Shown in pieces: positions 19,501-26,455 of a stretch of 64,000 bases of DNA (its first letter is position 1; each line of letters starts with the position of its first letter). The notes below the pieces were generated by a model. It was not told the origin of the DNA, ran no database searches, and worked only from the letters and a program-made list of their open reading frames with translations. Source of the stretch: Brevibacterium permense (GTDB lineage: Bacteria; Actinomycetota; Actinomycetes; Actinomycetales; Brevibacteriaceae). The position numbers were made by a program, and so were the translations under genes. The stretch spans positions 186,001 to 250,000 of the forward strand of contig NZ_QYCP01000096.1 in the NCBI RefSeq assembly GCF_025506275.1, given 5' to 3'.

Positions 19501-19958
19501 CAGGTAAGTGCCTCGTCATCAAGGTTTTCGTACCCCAGATAGAACCGAAGTACGTGGCCGTCGTTGCCGATTGAAGCACTCGCAGGTTCGCTGTGGTGCG
19601 AGGCCGCTGATGGAAGCTGGCTGACGATCGAATCGAGATCCACCTCACATTCTAGAGTTGTCAGTGCCTCACTTCCATCTACCTCGAATTGTGTGGACTG
19701 TAGATTGCACAACTGCTCTAAGCTGTTATCAATTTCAACCCAAAGAGAATCCGGTACGTAGTTTCCAGCAACCTTCATACGCAGATGCATGGAGGTCGAG
19801 TTCGGATCTTGACAGACCTCGAGCGCGCTGAGCTTCAGCGCAGTGCGATCCGTTGAGGGCGACTGCTTCGACTTGATGCGCCGGGAAGCTTGAGATGCCC
19901 TTTGCACTGTTGACTGTGCGAACAGGGCAGCATGCGCAGCGACTTTGCGAATGTTCAT
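16536..19958 (-). CDS. TagF-like teichoic acid polymerase with two glycerophosphotransferase domains
   Basis: An 1140-residue protein. Residues 40-370 are a beta-rich N-terminal region. Residues about 385-735 form a first CDP-glycerol glycerophosphotransferase domain, with FLQHGVTAAKWM (483-494), FCLHPNMQQF (602-611) and ITDYSSVAFDF (641-651). Residues about 780-1140 form a second one, with TWHGTPLKRMF (870-880), LYAPTFRDD (965-973) and VTDYSSSFFDF near 1045. The catalytic-type motifs of both domains look intact. Single-domain TagF polymerises CDP-glycerol at the inner membrane face; two active domains could build an alternating polymer, or polymerise on one site and prime on the other. It probably uses the CDP-glycerol made by tagD. 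Confidence 0.88.
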   Translation of the reverse strand: MNIRKVAAHAALFAQSTVQRASQASRRIKSKQSPSTDRTALKLSALEVCQDPNSTSMHLRMKVAGNYVPDSLWVEIDNSLEQLCNLQSTQFEVDGSEALTTLECEVDLDSIVSQLPSAASHHSEPASASIGNDGHVLRFYLGYENLDDEALTWSDLEVTNEDSAVGLVRLGRAHQTATGQFGYRRAGDHFYYPLVTKRGHLVIEVDREHKPYAHIRNDGVTVHDGLLQVRGRVFARGTEYLGAEFVAIGRTTGFKATSRARLELDEDRTARRFGLRQYTFSGEIDFSGLVEQISDDNVDLYLDLDHRLGSEPRRARIGKSRYLVRMATEGGAVTSGGKTVSIAPYYTFKAKNPSLTLETFETSTYDYLKSELSLAKLKANRKRKSKPIWIIGELPYKAQDNGLQFFKYMRDSHPEIDAYYIIRADSPERRNLDGYDHVIDFRSPEHIRLTLSADKIIGTHHPNFLYPTRAPQFQRALQADQIFLQHGVTAAKWMVPNYGKATAGFDTDLITVCSEREKEFFVQDFGYRPDEIAVTGFARFDSLLDDSVALNRQQLMIMPTWRPWLQDPEFFTESEYFDRWKSLLRSDRFRKLVDDYRLEPIFCLHPNMQQFSSHFEGNGARVVVQGEIDVQFLLKQSGMLITDYSSVAFDFSFLHKPVAYYQFDSHMFAPPHADPIKEFPGPVVAEENELLDSIESAYQSNAEVEETYRLRADRFLLHRDTQSRERIFQAISSMKKSRPHVSDVLDKELAQTVYRVVRRRKQYLPTMKQAYKAMRKAPLDSNTIVFESGQGKQFGDSPRAIYEELIRRGDTRRKVWVYNKPLPFADEHTVVVKRHSPAFFWYLATAKYWINNHNFPNYIHRRKGGLYIQTWHGTPLKRMFLDQENFFGRDAGYIDRVKEASAQWNALVSPSPYATRAMQSSYGYTGPVYEIGYPRNDILRAEDREQIGVSVRQQLGIPSSKTVVLYAPTFRDDQPTSKGRFAFEWPFSLEEFTRELGPDVVLIVRTHVLNSTKLEIPAHLQDSVKDASNYPDIQQLFLASDMLVTDYSSSFFDFSVLQRPIVFFAYDLEKYRDQLRGFYLDYNTDLPGPITRTPQELFNAIRNMMTMDDDQRRQLREFAERFAPNDDGNASGRVIDRLLS

Positions 19959-20535
19959 CTAGCGAGGTTCTCCATTTGATGCTGTCGATTCGAAGGCTCG
20001 ATCGTTCCACGGGGCAAGCTGTACCTCACCGAGTTGAAGCAACTTGTGCTGTGCCGTTTCGAGGCCCTCCCATAAGTACAGGGTACGCGGACGTTGTCGG
20101 TACTTCTCCGACCGGGTTCGGGGCCGATGTGGGCAACGAAACCGCTACGGACTGATATCAGTCTAATGGGCCGTATCCCCGCGAAACGCCCGATGTGTTC
20201 ATCGACGGGAGACGATTCGTCGAATGGTGGAAGGTGCCTCGGGCAAGCTGTCGGCCACAACTGGCCCTGTCCAACGGGCCGCCCGCAGCGACGACGGAAT
20301 GCGTTATCGCAGGGGCCATTGCCGTCGTGCGGGGCGGTTCAGACAACAGAAGGGACTGTCATTGAGAATGCAGAGAAGTGTCGGGTCTCTTCGGCAGGAG
20401 TGAGAAAAGGAGTGAAAATTGCAGGGCCGTTCGGGATGGTGCTTAGTGATCGAGCCTGATTCATGAAAGTATCGTCTGGCGTCGATCAAAGTAGGAGAAT
20501 TCTCGGCTCTTAGTCGAGAGAGCGAGGTAATTCCG
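19959..20535. other. 577-bp divergent intergenic region
   Basis: This gap separates the start of the TagF-like gene (minus strand) from the start of the second OafA-like gene (plus strand), so it should hold both promoters. Open frames inside it are short and have improbable composition (Arg/Ser/Pro-rich). I see no RNA gene and no clear -35/-10 pair. A possible ribosome binding site, GCGAGG, lies shortly before 20536. Confidence 0.5.
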
Positions 20536-22665
20536 ATGGGCACGAATACTCTGCCCGCAGCAGCAGGCCTCCGGCCGAGCGGCGGCATCGCAAGTCGCGA
20601 TCACCGCAAAGACATCCAAGGGCTGAGGGCATTGGCCGTGGGAATTGTCCTGCTTTATCATCTTTGGCCGAACCGATTCACCGGCGGTTTCATCGGCGTC
20701 GATGTATTCTTCGTCATTTCAGGTTTTCTGATCACCAGCCATCTACTCAAGACTCCCCCAAAGAATTGGAAAGATGTTGTCGCCTTCTGGGGCAGGCGGA
20801 TCAGAAGACTCCTTCCCGCGTCGTTGCTGGTGCTCTTCGTTGCAGGAATCGCCACCTACCTATTCGCACCTCAGTCTGTGTGGGCCGATACCGGACGTCA
20901 GATTCTGTCTGCTGCGTTCTACGTAGTGAATTGGGACTTTGCCAGTTCCAGTGTTGACTACCTCGCCGCCGATAATGCGCCCTCGCCCGTCCAGCACTTC
21001 TGGTCATTGTCCGTCGAAGAGCAGTTCTACTTCATCTGGCCCTTGGTCGTCGGTCTCGCATGCTACGCAGGCGCGAGGTTCAAGCGGTCGAATACCGCTG
21101 TGGCCGTTGCCGTCGCAAGCGTGTTTGTGCTGTCGCTCGTTTTCTCCCTGTACTACACGGCCATGGAGCCGGCTATGGCGTACTTCGTGACTCCGACTCG
21201 AATGTGGGAGCTGGCTGCCGGAGGACTCGTCGCTGTCGTGATGAGCCGCGTTCGGCCTCAGAAGCTTCCCCTGCGGTCGCTGATGAGCTGGGTCGGTTTG
21301 GCCGGGGTTGTTGCAGGGACGTTCCTGATCCGTCCAGATATGCCGTTCCCCGGTTACCTTGCGTTGGTGCCAGTGCTTTCGACTGCGCTTGTCATCCTCG
21401 TTGCGTCCGAATCGCGACGGTCCCCGTATGTGCTGCTTTCCCTGCGTCCCGCACAGTTCCTGGGAGATATCTCGTACTCCGTCTACCTGTGGCATTGGCC
21501 GATGATCGTTCTGGTGCCGTATCTCTCCGAGCAGATCGGGTTCTCGGCAAATCTGGGGCGATTGGATAAGGCGCTGATCATCGTCGCATCGCTTGCGGTT
21601 GCGTGGATCTCGACGGAATTCGTTGAGAATCGGTTCCGCCGGCAAGCCTTCCGAGGGAAGGAATGGAAGACTTTCGGATTCGCCGCTGTTGCAATGATCG
21701 TTGTCGGAATTCTGGGACTGAGCCAAATGTGGGTGGCGACCAGAATCGTCGAGAAGAACCAGGACGAGATTCAAGCAGAACTGTCTGATCCCAAATCATG
21801 CTTGGGTGGCAACTCACTCCCTTCAGGGTCGCCCGGCGCGACGAAGTGTCCCGATCGGCAGCCGCTCAAGATGGAGCCGGCGGCCGCGAAGAACGACAAA
21901 TCTCGAGCCTACGCAGATGGGTGCTGGGCAAGGCCGCCCTACTCGAACCGCCCCGAATGCACCTACGGGAGGGGCGAAAAGAAGATTGCGCTGGTAGGGA
22001 ACTCACATGCCGGTCACTGGCTGCCTGCGCTGGAGGTTCTCGCCGAACGGAACGACTGGACGATCACCACCTTTTTGGCCTCCACCTGCAGCATCTCCAC
22101 ATTGCCGCAAGATCTCTCGAACGAGGAAACCGTCAAAGGCTGTCAGGACTATGGTCGATGGGTGACTGAGCGAACAACTTCCGGTGAGTTCGACGCAGTA
22201 ATCACCTCGGAGCGGCAATCGACTCCTCTGCAAGAGATGAGTTGGGCTGAGACCGAGAAGAACGCTTCTGACGGTCACACGAGAACCCTCGAAGAGTGGA
22301 ACAAGGCTGAGCTGGACGTCGTGGTGATCAGGGACACCCCATACCCAGGAGCAGAAGACGTCCATGTACCCGACTGCGTCGCCTCTCACGAAGACCGCCT
22401 CGAAGAGTGTGCGGGGACACCCACCTCCTGGTACTGGATGGATCCGTTGGCGGAGGAAGCTCGATCGATGGATCTGCCGAGCACGAAGGTGGTCTACCCA
22501 GAAGATTGGTTCTGCCCCGAAGGTCGATGTGAGCCTGTCATCGGTGGAGTGATCACCTACTTCGATACTGCCCACATCACCGCCACCTATGCGAGGACGC
22601 TGGCCCCACAGTTGGATTCTCAGCTTCGGCAAACAGGGCTGGCCACATTTGACCGATCTGAATGA
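20536..22665 (+). CDS. OafA-type acyltransferase with C-terminal SGNH domain (second copy)
   Basis: A 709-residue protein colinear with the one at 9544 over its whole length. It has KDIQGLRALAVGIVLLYHLW at the start of the acyltransferase-3 membrane domain and HFWSLSVEEQFYFIWP in it. A C-terminal SGNH domain carries ALVGNSHAGHWLP and DTAHITATYA. Protein similarity is very high, while codons differ at many third positions, so this is an old duplication rather than a recent one. The two copies may act on different hydroxyls, different polymers or with different acyl groups. Predicted role: O-acylation of the surface polymer from this locus. Confidence 0.9.
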   Translation: MGTNTLPAAAGLRPSGGIASRDHRKDIQGLRALAVGIVLLYHLWPNRFTGGFIGVDVFFVISGFLITSHLLKTPPKNWKDVVAFWGRRIRRLLPASLLVLFVAGIATYLFAPQSVWADTGRQILSAAFYVVNWDFASSSVDYLAADNAPSPVQHFWSLSVEEQFYFIWPLVVGLACYAGARFKRSNTAVAVAVASVFVLSLVFSLYYTAMEPAMAYFVTPTRMWELAAGGLVAVVMSRVRPQKLPLRSLMSWVGLAGVVAGTFLIRPDMPFPGYLALVPVLSTALVILVASESRRSPYVLLSLRPAQFLGDISYSVYLWHWPMIVLVPYLSEQIGFSANLGRLDKALIIVASLAVAWISTEFVENRFRRQAFRGKEWKTFGFAAVAMIVVGILGLSQMWVATRIVEKNQDEIQAELSDPKSCLGGNSLPSGSPGATKCPDRQPLKMEPAAAKNDKSRAYADGCWARPPYSNRPECTYGRGEKKIALVGNSHAGHWLPALEVLAERNDWTITTFLASTCSISTLPQDLSNEETVKGCQDYGRWVTERTTSGEFDAVITSERQSTPLQEMSWAETEKNASDGHTRTLEEWNKAELDVVVIRDTPYPGAEDVHVPDCVASHEDRLEECAGTPTSWYWMDPLAEEARSMDLPSTKVVYPEDWFCPEGRCEPVIGGVITYFDTAHITATYARTLAPQLDSQLRQTGLATFDRSE

Positions 22666-23078
22666 CTACCCCCGTCCCCAGGGATTCAGCCGAATTCTCA
22701 GGCCATGACTCGTCGGCGGAGGGCGCTGTACCCGCTGCTTGTTCGCAAGCGATTGGACATCGGCCGGTATCGCCCGGTGTGGATCCGACACTGCTGTTGT
22801 ATCCGTGAGGTTGGGTGCTAGGTTTGTTCAGGTCATCCATTGAACGACCAGTGGGCGCACATGAACGTCGGTGGCGGAAGACGGCCAGGTTGCAGTTCAC
22901 CCGACCTGATCTGCCGGCAGCTTATTGCCGCGACTGCGAATTGTCGGAGTCGGCGAACGAAGCAACTGAAATTCGTCGTCTTGCCAGCGAGCGGTTCGGT
23001 GAAGCAACTGGGCGAAGTGGAACGTGGGAGTCGCATCGTTGACCTCGACATTTCTGGTGGAACTGAGAAAGGGCAATC
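22666..23078. other. 413-bp intergenic region
   Basis: This gap lies between the second acyltransferase gene and the third GT1 gene on the same strand. Short open frames cross it on both strands but none has a ribosome binding site and protein-like composition together. I found no hairpin with a T-run and no recognisable RNA. It probably contains the promoter of the gene at 23079. Confidence 0.45.
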
Positions 23079-24968
23079 TTGAGCTTGATCACTAGGCTGT
23101 TCGGCAAATCAGCGGGCGCTGCCGAGGAACGTTCTCGCAGCCGATACCTGGTCGGAACAGATGAGGTTCACGTCTACAACGCCACGTGGTCGATCCCTGA
23201 ATCGATCGGCGGCATGACGACTGCAGCTTTGCGGCGGATTCGAAGCTTCCAGAAGTTCGGGCGGCCACTTTCTCAGACTCTGCTGACTTTCAGCCCGCGT
23301 ATGGATGTCGATGAAGTGCGTGAGAGGCTGCTCGCCGAAGGGCGAGTGACTGAGGACCTTCGGCTACTGAACGTATGGAGCGACCTGCGCAATCGGGGCG
23401 ATGCGGAGCTCGCCGAGATCCGTGGAGAACCTTCGACCGACCCAGTTCCGAATGAGGATGGCGAGGTCGAACGCATCAATGAGTTCTACGACCTGTTTCG
23501 CGATCAGAAAACCGGAGCAGTCATTCGGCGCAACTATCTGCGCGTCAATGGCCGGCCGTTGCTTGTTGACGTGCGCGATCCGAAGGTCGGGAGGCGATTC
23601 ATCCTCTACTCATCGAGCGGTGATCCGATCGCAGAATGGCGGCGCCCACGCGACTTCTACAATGCATGGGTTTCATCAGTTGTCTCTGAAGATCCAGCGG
23701 TAGTCATCGTTGATGACAAGAAGGTCAGTGAGTTCATCCACGAGATCTCCGATAGGAGATTTGGGCTGATCCTCTTCCTACACGGAACTCACCTTCGCCT
23801 TCCATGGAATGGAGCTCTCGGGGAGTTCCTTCCGCGGCGTCTCGAGACAATGCGCAATTTCGACCGTTTCGACGTTGTGGGAGTTCAGACTCGGCAGCAG
23901 GCGGCCGCGATCGAGGCACGAGGCATCTCCTGGGACAATGTGCGTCTGCTCACCGGTGAGCTTCCATCAACGGCAGTCAACTCCGATGTGCCGACCGATC
24001 GATCGATGAACAGTGCAGTAATGGTGGCAAACCTGATTGCGCTCAAGCGCATCGATCATGCAATCCGTACTGTGTCAGTGCTCAAGGAACGAGGAGTAGA
24101 CGTCCGGCTGACCGTTCTCGGAGAGGGTCCTGAGCGCCCGGCCCTTGAACGGCTTATCGAGGAGCTCGGAGTTGCCGATCGAGTCGAACTGCCGGGTTAC
24201 GTGCATGATGTAGGTGCACGTCTGGAGACTGCGTCCTTCTCACTGCTCACGAGCACCAGTGAGGGGCTTCCATTGGCCATGATGGAATCGATGGGGGCCG
24301 GCTGTGTTCCGATCGTCTACGACATCACATACGGACCGGGGGACCTGGTGGTTCAGGGCGACAACGGGTACGTCACTCCATTCGGCGACGTCGATGCCCT
24401 TGCTGACCAGATCGAAGAGTTCTTGGAGCTTGACCAGGACCATGTAGCTTCTATGCGGTCGAAGGCCATCGAGACTGCGGCCGAATACCTCCCTGCAGTC
24501 GGTTACTCGCGGTGGAAGACGGTTCTGTGTGAGCTGGAACGTCCGTGGCTTCCAGATATCGACAGTCGCAGAACCGGCGAAAGCATTGCGCCCAGATCAC
24601 TGACCGTCTCGGGAACCGAACGTGGCGTCGAGCTGGAGATGGACCTGACCGTAATCGACGGGTCCATTGCGCCGTTGCTGCAATTGGTTCTTTCCGGCAG
24701 GAAGGTGAACTCGTATTTCCTCTGCTCCGAACCGAAGATTCGATCGCACGCCCGTGGGCGTGGGGCAACAGTCACGTTTGCCGTTCCGCACGAGCTCTTC
24801 TCTGAATCGGACGGCGAAATCTTTGATGTCTTCCTGCGGCGCCCGCGCGACCCGTGGAATGCGAAACGGAGAGTTCGAACTCCGAGTACCTTCAGCCCAA
24901 CGGTGTCGGACTCAAGAGAGTGGTATGCGACGAAGTACGGCAATCTGTCCGTTCGGCCTGAGCGATGA
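23079..24968 (+). CDS. family 1 glycosyltransferase, teichoic-acid glucosyltransferase type
   Basis: A 629-residue protein, the third member of the set with those at 2693 and 14696. It has the full N-terminal signature WSIPESIGGMTTAALRRIRSF. Its GT-B domain has MVANLIALKRIDHAI, VLGEGPERPALERLI and TSEGLPLAMMESMGAGCVP. A C-terminal beta-rich extension ends YATKYGNLSVRPE. I take the TTG at 23079 as the start because GAAAGGG lies five bases upstream and no better codon follows before the conserved part. Enzymes of this type attach glucose or a related sugar to poly(glycerol phosphate). It converges on the gene at 24989. Confidence 0.85.
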   Translation: MSLITRLFGKSAGAAEERSRSRYLVGTDEVHVYNATWSIPESIGGMTTAALRRIRSFQKFGRPLSQTLLTFSPRMDVDEVRERLLAEGRVTEDLRLLNVWSDLRNRGDAELAEIRGEPSTDPVPNEDGEVERINEFYDLFRDQKTGAVIRRNYLRVNGRPLLVDVRDPKVGRRFILYSSSGDPIAEWRRPRDFYNAWVSSVVSEDPAVVIVDDKKVSEFIHEISDRRFGLILFLHGTHLRLPWNGALGEFLPRRLETMRNFDRFDVVGVQTRQQAAAIEARGISWDNVRLLTGELPSTAVNSDVPTDRSMNSAVMVANLIALKRIDHAIRTVSVLKERGVDVRLTVLGEGPERPALERLIEELGVADRVELPGYVHDVGARLETASFSLLTSTSEGLPLAMMESMGAGCVPIVYDITYGPGDLVVQGDNGYVTPFGDVDALADQIEEFLELDQDHVASMRSKAIETAAEYLPAVGYSRWKTVLCELERPWLPDIDSRRTGESIAPRSLTVSGTERGVELEMDLTVIDGSIAPLLQLVLSGRKVNSYFLCSEPKIRSHARGRGATVTFAVPHELFSESDGEIFDVFLRRPRDPWNAKRRVRTPSTFSPTVSDSREWYATKYGNLSVRPER

Positions 24969-24988
24969 TCGGAGGAAGCCGCGATCGA

Positions 24989-26272
24989 CTACTCGTCGCT
25001 GGCTTCAGCATTGGACTCGTCCGCAAGTGAGCGGTCCTGCAACGATCTACTTCTTTCACTGATCAGTGAACTGACGGCATTGGTGAAACTGACTGTTGAC
25101 TGCCCCTTATCGCCGTCGCCGAAATAGTACCTGCGCATGTCCTGACGGGCTGCAGACCATGGGTCCTGTGCAAGAGTCCGCTGCAACATCTCGCCGATGC
25201 TTCGAACTGTGGAGGTGTCGATGATAGGTGTCACTCTGCTCACCGGCGCCTCGAGGTTGAGTGTTTGACTATCGTCGCGACGGTCAGTGAGGATGAGCGG
25301 CTTATCAGGTCGGAGATAGAGAAAGTCGAGGCCGACACTGGAAATATCGGTGACGAGCAGATCAACTGCGTCGAACATTGCGAGTATGTCACCATCCAGG
25401 AACACCTGGTGGTGCTGGTCAGCGTCGTCAATCAACTCGTTTGCCTCGTTGATGAGATCGACTATCTGCTGATGGGCACTGACCATGCTCGGGTCCGACG
25501 AAGTGCAGACGCGAGGGTGTGGTTTGTAGATCACGCGTGTCCCCGGAAGCGCGATAGCGGCTGCGACTATCTGAGGGCCGAACATATCTACTGAAGTGTA
25601 GTTGTTCGCTGCGTTCTCTCCCTCCCAGGTAGGCGCATACATCACTGTCTGTCCTTGGGCAACATTCAGTTCCGGTTGCCGCTCAATGTCCAATTGGGGT
25701 CGTCCGACTTTGACCAGTGACGATTCATCAAAGTCGACCAATGCTTTTCGGTGTCGATCTATCGCTGCGTCGCCAGCGACGAAGACTTTGTCGTATGACT
25801 TCGCCTGGTTTGAAACCATACTCAACTTGTCAGATTCCCCGTGATTGACATGAACGTGGACCATAGGCGCGAAACTGAGCGACTGGAAGTTGGTCATACC
25901 GTTGTTCACGTAGAGAGCAAGCCTGAAGCTGTTTGCATGGTAGAAGGTCTGCAATGGATCGAATCTGCGCTTGAGGACCATCGGCAAGTCGGTGATCTCA
26001 CGCGCTGCGAGCAACGCCGACGGCTTTCGAAATACCAGCACCACACGATGAATACGATTGAGCTGCTCGAGGACCGGGATCCACTGGCTCAACTGATAGA
26101 ACTTGGGCTTTCGGTCGCCGAAGTAGACCACGACTTCGGCGTTGACATAGCTTCCGTCATATTCCAGCTCCAGCTGGTTCCATCGATCCGTCCCCCTGAT
26201 CCATCGGCTGGTCTTCTTCCAGGCGGATGAACGTACAGCCTGCAGGGCTGCTTCCCGGGCCAGATTCTTCAC
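24989..26272 (-). CDS. CDP-glycerol glycerophosphotransferase family protein
   Basis: A 427-residue paralogue of the proteins at 5804 and 26456. Motifs in order: FYQLSQWIPVLEQL, HVNHGESDKLSMVSNQ, VMYAPTWEGE, VIYKPHPRV and LVTDISSVGLDFLY (TDISS in place of TDYSS). The start is a GTG at 26272 with AAAGG about six bases upstream. The tail is acidic and Ser-rich (SLADESNAEASDE). As a single-domain member it may be a primase, linkage-unit extender or a polymerase for another polyol. Transcription probably runs on from the gene at 26456 across a 180-bp gap, or from its own promoter there. Confidence 0.82.
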   Translation of the reverse strand: MKNLAREAALQAVRSSAWKKTSRWIRGTDRWNQLELEYDGSYVNAEVVVYFGDRKPKFYQLSQWIPVLEQLNRIHRVVLVFRKPSALLAAREITDLPMVLKRRFDPLQTFYHANSFRLALYVNNGMTNFQSLSFAPMVHVHVNHGESDKLSMVSNQAKSYDKVFVAGDAAIDRHRKALVDFDESSLVKVGRPQLDIERQPELNVAQGQTVMYAPTWEGENAANNYTSVDMFGPQIVAAAIALPGTRVIYKPHPRVCTSSDPSMVSAHQQIVDLINEANELIDDADQHHQVFLDGDILAMFDAVDLLVTDISSVGLDFLYLRPDKPLILTDRRDDSQTLNLEAPVSRVTPIIDTSTVRSIGEMLQRTLAQDPWSAARQDMRRYYFGDGDKGQSTVSFTNAVSSLISERSRSLQDRSLADESNAEASDE

Positions 26273-26455
26273 AGCGTGCCTTTCATAGGTGGAACGGGCG
26301 GTTCACAGCACCCGCGTAGCCGATGCCAATCCAATCTTACGGACATCGTCGAATGATGCCTCCCGACGTTCTGTGAGGTTCGTCGGATGCTGTTGGATGA
26401 CGGGCCCTCGTTCTGTGTGTATCGGCTCGCGGTCGGCATCCTGAAACTCAGTCAC

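Noticed and set aside
20094..20459. A 121-codon open frame inside the gap before the second acyltransferase gene.
   Set aside because: Its Arg/Ser/Pro-heavy composition, lack of a ribosome binding site and absence of any family motif fit chance openness in high-GC DNA.
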